The notes under the pieces are model-generated. The model saw only the letters and a program-made list of their open reading frames with translations. It did not search any database and was not told where the DNA came from. 64,000 nucleotides of DNA from Desulfovibrio sp. Marseille-P6017 (GTDB lineage: Bacteria > Bacillota_A > Clostridia > Peptostreptococcales > Peptostreptococcaceae), in contig UWOR01000014.1 of assembly GCA_900604495.1 (NCBI GenBank), forward strand, positions 1-64,000, written 5' to 3'. The translations under genes and the position numbers were made by a program. Positions 55,088-63,920 of this stretch are shown piece by piece; the first letter of the stretch is position 1; every line of letters starts with the position of its first letter.

Positions 55088-56176
55088 ATGTTATTTAAAG
55101 ATAAATTTAAAAACAAAAAGTCTAAAATCATTATAGGTATTACTACTGCATTATGTTTAACTATAGGTATTACTTACGCTTTTAATAGAGGAAAAGATGT
55201 TGAGGTAAGTAGTGAAGATGATATTCCTTATATAGAAACTTATGTTATTCCAGAAAATGAAAAAGTTTATATAAATGGTATAGTTATGCCTAAACAATCT
55301 CAGGATATAAACTTGTCAGAAGGCGAAGAAGTTGATAGTTTAAAAGTAGAAAATGGTCAATCTGTAAAAAAAGGGGATACACTTTTTACTTGTAAAAATC
55401 AATCTATTTTAAACGAAATAAGTGAGCTTAAAGCTCAAATATCTCAATTACAGTCATCTCAGGATCCTAACGACAATTCACTTAATATTGAGATTAATAA
55501 GTTAAATGCTCAAATAAAGTCATTAAGTGAAAAAGCATCAGTTACATATTACGCTCCATTTGATGGAAATGTACATTTAAACGAAGTTAGTAAAGATTCA
55601 GAAGTTGCAAACTCATATATAACGGTTCAAAGTAATGAATTCTATATGCAAGGTCAAGCTAGTGAACAAGATTTAGCAAAAATAAAAATAGATCAAACTG
55701 CAAAAGTTTTAGTGTTCTCTACTAATCAAGAATTGATGGGAAGAATAAGCTTTATATCTCAAAGGCCTAAAAGTTCTTCATCAAATGACTATCAGCAACA
55801 ATCTAACTTATCTTACTATGACATAAATATTTCATTTGATAGCCAAGATGGGTTAGTAAATGGATTTCATGTTCAAGCATCAGTTATATTAGATGATGCT
55901 TATACTAAGGTTCCTGTATCATCTATTCTAGGTTCTGAGGGTGATTACTACGTGTTTAAAGACTTAGACGGTATATTAAAAAAACAAGTTGTTGAAATAG
56001 ATAGCAAAACAGAAGAATTTGCTGTAGTCAAATCTGGTTTAAGTGAAAATGATGTTATATTAAAAAACCCTACTGAAGAAATGCAAGAAGGACAATCTTT
56101 AACTTTATATGAAAATCCAGAAAATATACAAAATACATCTAAAGATATAACAAATGAGGAGTCTGAAGTTGAGTAG
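55088..56176 (+). CDS. MacA/HlyD-like periplasmic adaptor of an ABC exporter
   Basis: The N-terminal helix SKIIIGITTALCLTIGITYAF anchors the protein; the rest is outside. A lipoyl-like region (SEGEEVDSLKVENGQSVKKGD) is split by a coiled coil (ISELKAQISQLQSS...INKLNAQIKSLSEKA) and is followed by the second lipoyl half (YYAPFDGNVHLNEVS) and beta-barrel domains. It forms an operon with the ATPase (8 bp overlap) and permease. Substrate unknown; similar tripartite-like sets in Firmicutes export peptides or act as YknXYZ-type stress exporters. Confidence 0.87.
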   Translation: MLFKDKFKNKKSKIIIGITTALCLTIGITYAFNRGKDVEVSSEDDIPYIETYVIPENEKVYINGIVMPKQSQDINLSEGEEVDSLKVENGQSVKKGDTLFTCKNQSILNEISELKAQISQLQSSQDPNDNSLNIEINKLNAQIKSLSEKASVTYYAPFDGNVHLNEVSKDSEVANSYITVQSNEFYMQGQASEQDLAKIKIDQTAKVLVFSTNQELMGRISFISQRPKSSSSNDYQQQSNLSYYDINISFDSQDGLVNGFHVQASVILDDAYTKVPVSSILGSEGDYYVFKDLDGILKKQVVEIDSKTEEFAVVKSGLSENDVILKNPTEEMQEGQSLTLYENPENIQNTSKDITNEESEVE

Positions 56177-56861
56177 TCTAATAAAGTTACAAAATATAAA
56201 AAAATACTATAAGGTAGGGAAAGAAAAAGTTCAAATATTAAAAAGTCTAGATTTAAATATTCAAAAAGGTGAATTTGTTATGATTATGGGAAAATCAGGT
56301 AGTGGAAAGACAACCTTACTTAATATTTTAGGATTTTTGGATAAATTTGATGAAGGTGACTATTTATTCAATAATGAGAATGTAAGTAAACTTAACGAAA
56401 ACCAACGTTCCGTTTTTAGAAATAAAAATATAGGATTTATATTCCAGCAATTTAATTTAATAGATAGTTTAAATATATATCAAAATGTTGAGCTTCCACT
56501 GATTTACAATAAATCAAATAAAAAAGAAAATAGAAATATAGTAGAAAAATGTTTATCTGATGTAGGTCTTTTAGAAAAAATAAATCAATTTCCTAAACAA
56601 TTATCTGGAGGTCAACAACAACGTATAGCTATTGCTAGAGCGTTAGTTAATGATCCTCAAATAATATTCGCAGATGAACCTACAGGAGCTTTAGATAGTG
56701 AAACTAGCAAAGAGATAATGGAATTATTAAGAGAACTTAATTATAATGGTAAAACTATCATTATGGTCACTCATGATCAAGATTTAACTAAGTATGCTAC
56801 TAAAGTCATAACTTTAAAAGATGGTGCTTTTACTTCATTGGAGGTGCCCCTATGGACTTAA
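56169..56861 (+). CDS. MacB/LolD-like ABC exporter ATPase
   Basis: Walker A GKSGSGKT is near residue 39, followed by the Q-loop FIFQQFNLIDSL, the signature LSGGQQQRIAIARAL and Walker B IIFADEPTGALDSETS. The ADEPTGALD form is typical of MacB/LolD/FtsE-type ATPases. I chose the TTG at 56169, seven bases after GAGGAG, instead of the ATG at 56154. It overlaps the adaptor gene and the following permease, so all three are translationally coupled. Confidence 0.92.
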   Translation: MSSLIKLQNIKKYYKVGKEKVQILKSLDLNIQKGEFVMIMGKSGSGKTTLLNILGFLDKFDEGDYLFNNENVSKLNENQRSVFRNKNIGFIFQQFNLIDSLNIYQNVELPLIYNKSNKKENRNIVEKCLSDVGLLEKINQFPKQLSGGQQQRIAIARALVNDPQIIFADEPTGALDSETSKEIMELLRELNYNGKTIIMVTHDQDLTKYATKVITLKDGAFTSLEVPLWT

Positions 56862-58093
56862 TAAAAAATGCTTTAGTAAATATAAAAGGTCATAAACTTC
56901 GTGTTTTTATGGCTCTTATATGGATAATTATTGGTATCACATCAGTTATATTAATAAGCTCAATAGGTAATGGCTTAAAAGAGGAAGTTAGCAAAACTGT
57001 TACTAATGTTGGCCCAAATAAAACTAGTATATATTTTGAATCTGAAAATGCATATATGAATGACTATAATATATTTTTATCACCTTTTACTTATTCAGAT
57101 ATAGAGGAATTATCATTTATAGATGGTGTTGAGAAAATAGGTCCTACTAACTCTGGTATAGATGAAAGCTCTATATATTCATTCGATGCTTCTTTTGATA
57201 AAAAAACAACATACATAGATCTATCTCCTCTTAAGGAAGATTCTAACACGAACACCTTATATGGTAGAAGTTTCTCATTAGATGATGAGGATAGAAATGT
57301 AATTATGATTACTATGCAAAATGCTACAGACTTATTTAATTCTCCTGAGGATGCAATTGGTAAGGGTATTACTATAAACGGATATATATTTGAAGTTATC
57401 GGAGTTCTTGATGAAAATTACGCTTCTGATATGTATGATACTTCTTATAATTATGACGAATACTATAATATGCCAACTGCTTATGTGCCAAATAAATCAT
57501 TTGAAAATTTGGTTAAGCAATACGATTACTCTACTGAAATTTATGGATTAGATCTAGTCGCTTCAAAAAATTATGATGTTTTTGAAGTTGCCAATAAAGT
57601 CATTGAAAGATTATATAACTTACATCCAAGTATAGAAGGTACTTATATGACAGAAGATTTATCTTATTTAGCTGAGTCTCAAATGTACGAACTAGAGTCT
57701 ATGACTTCAAGTATAAATAAAGTTGTCATTCTTATAACTTTTATATCTCTATTTGTTGGTGGCATTGGCGTTATGAATGTCATGTATGTATCTGTAATGG
57801 AAAGACAAAGAGAAATAGGTATAAGAAGAGCTATTGGTGCAAAACCTAGAGCTATACTAATACAGTTTTTAGTTGAAAGTATTTGTATAACCATATTAGG
57901 AGGAGTACTAGGTATAATTGTTGGTCTATTTGCAACTAATTATGCAGCAAACTATATTCCTTTTAAGGCAATACCGAGTGTTAATAGTATTTTATTTGCT
58001 AGTATAATTACAATATTAGTTGGTGTTATATTTGGAATTGTACCTGCTTTTAAAGCATCTAGATTAGATCCTATAAAAGCTATTTATAAATAA
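56852..58093 (+). CDS. MacB/FtsX-like ABC exporter permease
   Basis: The N-terminal helix (LRVFMALIWIIIGITSVILISSIG, partly quoted) is followed by an extracellular MacB-periplasmic-core domain of ~230 residues (YLAESQMYELESM near its end). Three C-terminal helices follow, with VGGIGVMNVMYVSVMERQREIGIRRAIGA (partly quoted), the FtsX signature. It ends in FKASRLDPIKAIYK, the usual end of this class. A mechanotransmission-type exporter that works with the adaptor and ATPase upstream. GGAGG precedes the ATG. Confidence 0.92.
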   Translation: MDLIKNALVNIKGHKLRVFMALIWIIIGITSVILISSIGNGLKEEVSKTVTNVGPNKTSIYFESENAYMNDYNIFLSPFTYSDIEELSFIDGVEKIGPTNSGIDESSIYSFDASFDKKTTYIDLSPLKEDSNTNTLYGRSFSLDDEDRNVIMITMQNATDLFNSPEDAIGKGITINGYIFEVIGVLDENYASDMYDTSYNYDEYYNMPTAYVPNKSFENLVKQYDYSTEIYGLDLVASKNYDVFEVANKVIERLYNLHPSIEGTYMTEDLSYLAESQMYELESMTSSINKVVILITFISLFVGGIGVMNVMYVSVMERQREIGIRRAIGAKPRAILIQFLVESICITILGGVLGIIVGLFATNYAANYIPFKAIPSVNSILFASIITILVGVIFGIVPAFKASRLDPIKAIYK

Positions 58094-58192
58094 AATTATA
58101 TTCATATAAACATCCATGTATATTTAAATTTTCTATAGAAGATACTAATATAGAAAATTGATTTACATTTAAGTTTTCTAGGAGTTGTTTAT

Positions 58193-58585
58193 ATGAAAAA
58201 ATTTAAATTTATTTTATCTGTAATATGTTTATTATTTTTATTTACAGTGGTATCATATGGTGATTATTCTTCAATAACAGGCGAAAATAGTTATGAAGAA
58301 ACTTATGAGAAACATTATCCTGTGATAAAAATTACTAATCATAGTAGTAAAGATATAACAGTTGAATGGGGAGCCTATGGAGATGCATTTCAAGGAGATA
58401 TTTCTGTTCCTGCTAATTCAACAGTCAGATTGGAATTAGAAGAGCTATCTTTTTTAGGTGCAGATAATGAAACAACTACAGTTTGGTTAACATGGACAGA
58501 AGAAGGATCTTTAAAACCAAAGGGTACAGATGTAATCACACTACCATTTGAACTAAAAGATACTCATCAACCAGAGTTTGGATAA
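58193..58585 (+). CDS. Small secreted hypothetical protein
   Basis: A signal peptide (FILSVICLLFLFTVVSYG, cleavage likely after SYG) is followed by ~105 residues with a beta-rich pattern (YPVIKITNHSSKDITVEWGAYG; GDISVPANSTVRLELEEL; TTVWLTWTEEG). No domain was recognised; the NHSSKDITV and PANSTV pattern recalls small immunoglobulin-like domains that bind surfaces. It lies 100 bp after the ABC exporter permease, separated by a hairpin at 58127-58159 without a good T-tail, so read-through is likely. It could be related to the exporter, but that is speculation. Confidence 0.6.
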   Translation: MKKFKFILSVICLLFLFTVVSYGDYSSITGENSYEETYEKHYPVIKITNHSSKDITVEWGAYGDAFQGDISVPANSTVRLELEELSFLGADNETTTVWLTWTEEGSLKPKGTDVITLPFELKDTHQPEFG

Positions 58586-58591
58586 AAGTAA

Positions 58592-58629
58592 AAAAATACC
58601 TTAGCATGTAAAACCGCTAAGGTATTTTT
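58592..58629 (+). terminator. Bidirectional terminator between secreted protein and rubrerythrin genes
   Basis: AAAAATACCTTAGC/GCTAAGGTATTTTT is a 14-bp perfect stem between the convergent genes. Confidence 0.85.
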
Positions 58630-58650
58630 ATTAATAAACTAAATTATATA

Positions 58651-59205
58651 TTAATTTTGCTTACCGAAATGTCTTTCTAATAATCCTAAGAATGCTTTAC
58701 CATGTCTAGCTTCATCTTTACACATTTCATGAACTGTATCATGTATAGCATCTAATCCTAACTCTTTAGCTCTCTTAGCTAATTTTAATTTTCCATCAGT
58801 TGCACCGTATTCAGCTTCAACTCTTACTCTTAAGTTTTCTTTAGTATCAGCAACAACTACTTCTCCTAATAATTCAGCAAATTTAGCAGCATGTTCTGCT
58901 TCTTCAAATGCTATTCTCTTGTAAGCTTCTGCTACTTCTGGATATCCTTCTCTATCAGCTTGTCTACTCATTGCTAAGTACATTCCTACTTCTGTACATT
59001 CTCCAACAAAGTTAGCTCTTAATCCTTCTATAACTTCTTCGTCTACTCCTTGAGCTACACCTATTCTGTGTTCATCAGCCCACTTTAATTCTCCTGACAT
59101 TTCTTCGAATTTGTCAGCTCCAACTTTACATACTGGACATACAACACCTTCTATAGAATCTGCTTCGTGGATGTATCCACATACTGTACATACGAATTTT
59201 TTCAT
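58651..59205 (-). CDS. Reverse rubrerythrin (copy 2)
   Basis: It has the same order as the copy at 51729-52274: an N-terminal rubredoxin site ([18 protein letters not shown]), then the diiron helices ([59 protein letters not shown]). Nearly all of the diiron half matches copy 1, with small changes such as QGVDEE for KGVDEE and RANFVG for RDNFIG. The longer linker SIEGV distinguishes it. NADH-peroxidase/oxygen-scavenging role as for copy 1. GGAGG ribosome site; monocistronic. Confidence 0.93.
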   Translation of the reverse strand: MKKFVCTVCGYIHEADSIEGVVCPVCKVGADKFEEMSGELKWADEHRIGVAQGVDEEVIEGLRANFVGECTEVGMYLAMSRQADREGYPEVAEAYKRIAFEEAEHAAKFAELLGEVVVADTKENLRVRVEAEYGATDGKLKLAKRAKELGLDAIHDTVHEMCKDEARHGKAFLGLLERHFGKQN

Positions 59206-59377
59206 ATTTTCTCTCCTCCATTTGATGTATTAAATTACAAAATCATATTTATTATAATATGTTTTTACCCCCATTTTTTGGTTTTAAACAAATAATATGA
59301 ATTTTTTATAATTTTTTTGACTTATACTCTTATATATTACCATTTTATGTATAAAAATATCAAGATTAATTATTATT

Positions 59378-59911
59378 TTATAAATCATTTCCTAACATCA
59401 TATAGATTGATTCTATTTTATCTTTATTTTCCTCATTTCCTTTTTCGTATAAGTGTACGCAGTTTCTAGGTTTAGTTTTATTGTTTATTAATTTATTTGC
59501 AAATGATAAACAAGTAACTTCATTACACTTTCCACAATTTATCTTAGGAAGATATTTATAAACTTCTATCGGACTGGGAAGTTTCCTCATTTCATATGAA
59601 GGTTTTATTTCATCTTTATTTTCATTCACTTTATTTATAAGATTTTTTATATAATCCAAAGTCTCAAATGCATCAGTTTCATTAAGCAATTTTGATACAT
59701 TTATAGCTTCATCATACATGATAATAATTTTAGGACCATAATTTAACGTAAATGTATTTGCTTTTTTATTATAAATACCTGATTTACAATATGTGTTTAA
59801 ATATGGAAATATTCCACTTATATTTCTACTTGGTATAGCCTTTATTCTTATCCTAAGCGAATCTGTAGTACATGGCTGAATAAAGCTTAAAGTTAATTTA
59901 TCTAAATACAT
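59378..59911 (-). CDS. Fe-S domain protein paired with a class V aminotransferase
   Basis: The N-terminal ~105 residues are a mixed region I do not recognise (KLTLSFIQPCTTDSLRIRIK; KANTFTLNYGPKIIIMYDEAI). The C-terminus has NCGKCNEVTCLSFANKL with a later CVHL, i.e. the CxxCxxxxC...C layout of the small 4Fe-4S domain found in Fe-only hydrogenase maturation-like and acetyl-CoA-pathway proteins. It starts 14 bp after the aminotransferase stop, so the two are one operon. A role in Fe-S assembly or sulfur transfer with that enzyme is plausible but unproven. Confidence 0.7.
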   Translation of the reverse strand: MYLDKLTLSFIQPCTTDSLRIRIKAIPSRNISGIFPYLNTYCKSGIYNKKANTFTLNYGPKIIIMYDEAINVSKLLNETDAFETLDYIKNLINKVNENKDEIKPSYEMRKLPSPIEVYKYLPKINCGKCNEVTCLSFANKLINNKTKPRNCVHLYEKGNEENKDKIESIYMMLGNDL

Positions 59912-59925
59912 ATATATTCCCCTTT

Positions 59926-61068
59926 TTATTTTTGAATTTTATTTAAAGCATATACTAATTTATCAATATCTTCTTTTTCATTAAAATATCCAATACCTAC
60001 TCTTAGTGTTCCTATATCTTTAGTTCCTATTAAGTCATGAGCACTTGGAGCACAATGTAATCCTGCTCTTACCATAATATCATATTTACTATCAAGAACA
60101 TAAGCAACATCCTCAGCTCTCATACCTTTTATATTAAATGATATTACACCTAAAATATCATCACTTTTTTTAGGCCCATATATTTCCATATTTTTTACAA
60201 ATCGAAGCTTTTCCAAAGCATACTTTGTGATCTCAGTTTCTTTTTTGTGGATTTTATCAATTCCTTCAGATTTTATATATTTAACAGACTCTAAAAGGCC
60301 TGCTATACCACCTACATTTAAAGTTCCTGTTTCCAATTTGTTAGGATAATAATCAGGCTGATATTCATAAGCTGAATCTCCTCCCGTACCTCCGCTCTTT
60401 AAAGGTTCTATATTATACTCACAATTTATTAATAGTCCACCAGTTCCCATTGGTCCTAATAAGCTCTTATGTCCTGTGAATGCTAATAAATCTATATTAT
60501 CTTCTTTAACATCAATAGGAAGTACACCTGCGGTTTGAGCTGCATCAACTAAGAATGGTATTTTTCTAATTCTTGATATTCTTCCTATTTCTTTTATCGG
60601 TTGTATTGTTCCTAATACATTCGATGCATGAGTAAAAATTATTAATGCTGTATTATCTCTAATACTTTTATTTATCTCTTCTATATTTGTGTGACCTTCT
60701 TTAGTAGCATCTATTTTTGTTATACTTATTTTTCTTTCTTTTTCTAAAGTTTTTAGGCATCTCCAAACTGCATTATGTTCTAAACTACTTGTTACTACAT
60801 GGTCACCTTCTTTTAATATCCCTCTTATAGCTAAATTTAAAGACTCCGTCACATTTGATGTAAAAATGACTCTTTTAGGATCATCAAAGTTAAATAAAGA
60901 TGCAATTTCTTTTCTTGCGTTATAAACTAGAAAATCTGATTCCATTGCTTTTTGATATGATCCCCTACCTGAACTCGTACCATTATTTATCATAAAATCA
61001 TAAACTGCATTTGCTACTACCTTTGGCTTTGGATAAGATGTAGCTGCATTGTCTAAGTATATCCCCAT
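59926..61068 (-). CDS. Class V aminotransferase / cysteine desulfurase-like protein
   Basis: This PLP enzyme resembles the TIGR01977 subfamily of cysteine desulfurase-like proteins. YLDNAATSYPKP, THASNVLGTIQPI, VDAAQTAGVLPIDV and the PLP-lysine stretch FTGHKSLLGPMGTGGL are all present. The loop RAGLHCAPSAH carries the possible sulfur-carrying Cys. It is 380 residues. It may release sulfur from cysteine or selenocysteine for cluster building; the coupled Fe-S protein downstream supports a sulfur link. GGGGG ribosome site. Confidence 0.85.
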   Translation of the reverse strand: MGIYLDNAATSYPKPKVVANAVYDFMINNGTSSGRGSYQKAMESDFLVYNARKEIASLFNFDDPKRVIFTSNVTESLNLAIRGILKEGDHVVTSSLEHNAVWRCLKTLEKERKISITKIDATKEGHTNIEEINKSIRDNTALIIFTHASNVLGTIQPIKEIGRISRIRKIPFLVDAAQTAGVLPIDVKEDNIDLLAFTGHKSLLGPMGTGGLLINCEYNIEPLKSGGTGGDSAYEYQPDYYPNKLETGTLNVGGIAGLLESVKYIKSEGIDKIHKKETEITKYALEKLRFVKNMEIYGPKKSDDILGVISFNIKGMRAEDVAYVLDSKYDIMVRAGLHCAPSAHDLIGTKDIGTLRVGIGYFNEKEDIDKLVYALNKIQK

Positions 61069-61132
61069 ATTATCCCCCTTTTAATATGCTTCTTCTTATT
61101 TTAATATTAACATATTAACTAATATTTCGCAT

Positions 61133-61174
61133 AAAAATAGGGTGCATAAATATGTATTTATTCACCCTATTTTT
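61133..61174 (-). terminator. Terminator after the small minus-strand ORF
   Basis: AAAAATAGGGTG/CACCCTATTTTT, a 12-bp perfect stem with T-rich tail on the minus strand, lies 30 nt past the stop of the small ORF at 61204. Confidence 0.8.
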
Positions 61175-61203
61175 ATTATATTTTATTTAATAATTTTTAC
61201 GCT

Positions 61204-61416
61204 TTATTTACCTTTACTTTTATCAGCTAATTGTCTTCTTTGATCATGCATTCTTCTTGTTGTATCTTTACTATACTTACTTTCTTTATTAGCTGCTAAA
61301 TCTACATTAACCTCTGCACCAGTTAGATGATTTATTCCAAGCTCTCTTGATGCTTCTATTTTCATAGCATTTGGTTTTTTATTGTACTTAGGTACTCTAT
61401 TAGGATGTTTAGCTAT
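61204..61416 (-). CDS. Small basic protein without a standard start codon, possibly SASP-like
   Basis: The frame reads AKHPNRVPKYNKKPNAMKIEASRELGINHLTG (partly quoted) and ends with a basic helix KDTTRRMHDQRRQLADKSK. It is clean for 70 codons and has its own terminator. At the right distance after AAAAGGAAGTG stands ATA, not ATG, GTG or TTG; no other start lies in frame upstream before a stop. The KIEASRELGI and RRM...RQL pattern recalls alpha/beta-type small acid-soluble spore proteins, but the identity is weak. Either translation starts at ATA, or a start-lost mutation silenced it, or a shorter product begins at Met19. Confidence 0.55.
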   Translation of the reverse strand: MAKHPNRVPKYNKKPNAMKIEASRELGINHLTGAEVNVDLAANKESKYSKDTTRRMHDQRRQLADKSKGK

Positions 61417-61491
61417 ATTGTCACTTCCTTTTAAGATTTGTTTTATATTTATTATTTAACAAATATATTTTTTAATACTAGAAATTATTAT

Positions 61492-62403
61492 TTAACCTAA
61501 GGTTATATTTTCATCTTCTTCAATAACTTCTTTATCTTTTTTAAAAAGAAATGACAACTTCGTTTCCGAAATAATTATTGCTATGAAAATCATCACACAT
61601 CCTATAATTAACTTAATTGTAATTATCTCTTTAAATATAATTATAGAAAATATTGTTCCAAATACAGACTCTGTTGATAAAATTATGGCAGTTTTCGTTT
61701 CGCTAGTTTTGCGTTGGCATATAGTCTGTAATAAAAAACATAATGTTGTACTAAATAAACCTAAATAAATTGCACCTATGTATGCACTACTGTCTACACT
61801 TATAGTCATTTGATTAGAAATAACTTGAACTATAAATGAAAGAAAAAATGCAATACTGAATTGAACAGAAGTTAATACAAATGGATTATACTTTTTTGCA
61901 AATTCACTTGTATAAAAAATATGAAATGCAAATCCTACAGCTGATATAAATGTTAAAAAATCACCTCGATTTATGGATAAATCCTTTTGTAAAGATAATA
62001 TCCCAATTCCAACTAAAGCTACAATACTACTTATTATCCCCCAGTTATCAATTTTCCTTTTGTATATTAAATAACCTATAAAAGGTACTATAACAACATT
62101 TGCTGCAGTTATAAAAGCATTTTTTGATGGTGTAGTAAAAGATAGACCTACAGTTTGAAATTCAAAAGCTATAAACAAAATAGTTCCTAAAATTACCCCT
62201 GCTTTTATACTATGTTTATCAGCATTACTCTTTAAATTTTTATAAAAAATAATATTTAATAATATAGCCGCTACAAAAAATCTTATTGTTAGTATTTGTA
62301 AAGGTGTAAAGCCACCATTTAGACATAATTGAGATCCTATAAATCCAGTTCCCCAAATTATAGCAACTAACCCTAAACCTAACTCTGGTAAATACTTCTT
62401 CAT
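61492..62403 (-). CDS. DMT/EamA-family metabolite transporter
   Basis: This is a ten-helix membrane transporter with two EamA repeats (LVAIIWGTGFIGSQLCLNGG at the start of repeat 1; the second repeat begins near YIGAIYLGLFSTTLCFLLQT and SVFGTIFSIIIFKEIITIKLIIG, partly quoted). The final ~20 residues are charged and cytoplasmic. Substrate unknown (often amino acids or purines for this family). The ATG at 62403 is behind GGGGGGAG; the ATG 15 bp earlier is inside that site. It lies in its own transcript. Confidence 0.9.
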   Translation of the reverse strand: MKKYLPELGLGLVAIIWGTGFIGSQLCLNGGFTPLQILTIRFFVAAILLNIIFYKNLKSNADKHSIKAGVILGTILFIAFEFQTVGLSFTTPSKNAFITAANVVIVPFIGYLIYKRKIDNWGIISSIVALVGIGILSLQKDLSINRGDFLTFISAVGFAFHIFYTSEFAKKYNPFVLTSVQFSIAFFLSFIVQVISNQMTISVDSSAYIGAIYLGLFSTTLCFLLQTICQRKTSETKTAIILSTESVFGTIFSIIIFKEIITIKLIIGCVMIFIAIIISETKLSFLFKKDKEVIEEDENITLG

Positions 62404-62484
62404 TTTTTCTCCCCCCATTATAATCCTATATATTTACTATATACATTATTATAAATATCAATATTTGTAAATAAGTGTAAATAT

Positions 62485-62527
62485 AAAAAAGACATGCTTC
62501 AAAATAAAATTTTAGCATGCCTTTTTT
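62485..62527 (-). terminator. Terminator of the microcompartment gene
   Basis: AAAAAAG-CATGCT/AGCATG-CTTTTTT, one mismatch, lies right after the BMC-domain gene on the minus strand. Confidence 0.75.
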
Positions 62528-62528
62528 A

Positions 62529-62813
62529 CTATATATTATTATTATTTTTTTTTATAAATTCTATAATTTCTCTTGGTGCATCTTTTATAATATTAACTGC
62601 ATATACTTCTCCTAAACATCCTGCTTCTTCAGCAGCTAAATCTAGGGCATTCTTAACTTCTTGCTCTTCACCAGTTATAGCTACAGTAACTAAAGCAAGA
62701 CCAATCTCTTTTACTCCAACTAGCTTTACATCAAAGGACTTTAACATAACAGTTATTGCTTGTAATGAGCTTATAAATCCTTTTGTTTCTATAAGTCCTA
62801 TAACATTAGTCAT
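62529..62813 (-). CDS. Orphan bacterial microcompartment shell protein (BMC-H)
   Basis: This single BMC domain of 94 residues opens with the signature VIGLIETKGFISSLQAI. It continues with VKLVGVKEIGLALVTVAITGEEQEV and AEEAGCLGEVYAVNIIKDAP (first string partly quoted), as in PduA/EutM/EutK-like hexamer proteins. Hexamers of such proteins tile the shell of metabolic organelles. No other shell, enzyme or vertex gene (eut, pdu, grp) is in the window, so it is an orphan. GAGGAGG is placed eight bases before the ATG. It might build or tune a shell encoded elsewhere. Confidence 0.9.
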   Translation of the reverse strand: MTNVIGLIETKGFISSLQAITVMLKSFDVKLVGVKEIGLALVTVAITGEEQEVKNALDLAAEEAGCLGEVYAVNIIKDAPREIIEFIKKNNNNI

Positions 62814-62958
62814 TTAGATTGCCTCCTCTTCAAATATTTTGCCCTACCTCTTACTTATATTATACTCTTTTTAATTTTTTTGGACTCTGTTTATTTAAAT
62901 TTACACATATAAATAAACCTAATAAAAGTTTATTAAAAAACTTCATTAGGTTTATTCT

Positions 62959-63920
62959 CTAATCAGCTAATTCTACTGTAGAACTTTTTTTAACTTCACT
63001 ATTTTTATTTGCCCAATAATTTGCAAGTACGGATACTGAAAAAGCATGCCATATACCTGCTATTGCTGGTGCAATTGCTGCCTGTGGTGCAAAGTGAGCC
63101 ATAGCAATGGTTGTTGCTAAAGTTGCATTCTTCATACCTGTTTCTATTGAAAGTACTCTTCTTTTTTCTTCACTAAATCCTATTTTACTAGCTACTATAT
63201 ATCCTCCAATATAACCTAGTAAATTATGAACTATAACTGCTAATGCTACAAATATAACTGATATAGTTAATTTATTTACATTAGCACTAACTATTCCCCT
63301 ACTAAAACTACCATAGCTAATCCTGATATTGATGGTAATATTCTTACACATTTTTGTGTAAGCTTGCTAAAAAATCTATGACATATATAACCTAATAGTA
63401 TAGGTAATATAACAACTTTTGTTATTGATATAAACATTCCAACTACGTTAATTTGAACCCACTGACCTGCAAATAAAAGAATAAATGCCGGTGTTATTAT
63501 AGGTGCTAGTATTGTAGCTATCGTTGTAAACGTTACAGATAAAGCAACATCCCCTTTTGCTATAAAGCTCATTACATTTGATGTTACTCCACCAGGACAT
63601 GAGCCTAACAATATAAGTCCTACTGCAAGTTCCCCTGACAAATTAAATAGTTTTGCAATTATAAATGCACTTAATGGCATTATTATATATTGTGCTAATG
63701 TTCCCAATACTACATCCTTAGGTCTTTTTACAATTAAAGTAAAATCTTCTTTCTTTAAGGTCATTCCCATACCAAACATTATAAAACCTAATATAGTGTT
63801 CATATTAGGTACTACGCCTAAAAATATATTTGGGTTAAAATAAGCTATTATTGATGCTATTAATACCATTAAAGACATGTATTTCTTAACAAATACTCCC
63901 ATTTTATCTACAAAATCCAT
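62959..63920 (-). pseudogene. Bile acid:sodium symporter family transporter, frameshifted
   Basis: A ten-helix BASS transporter is written in two frames. The first ~207 residues (with FGMGMTLKKEDF and GSCPGGVTSNVMSFIAKGDVALSV (partly quoted), the Na+-site crossing) end at VLVGE. The last ~118 residues (IVSANVNKLTISVIFVALA; IETGMKNATLATTIAMAHF) continue in another frame. At ~63298 the sequence reads GTAGGGGAATA; a fifth G would give LVGGIVSAN and join them. All conserved motifs are otherwise present, so this is a recent indel or a base-call error. Start ATG at 63920 behind AAGGGG. Confidence 0.9.
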
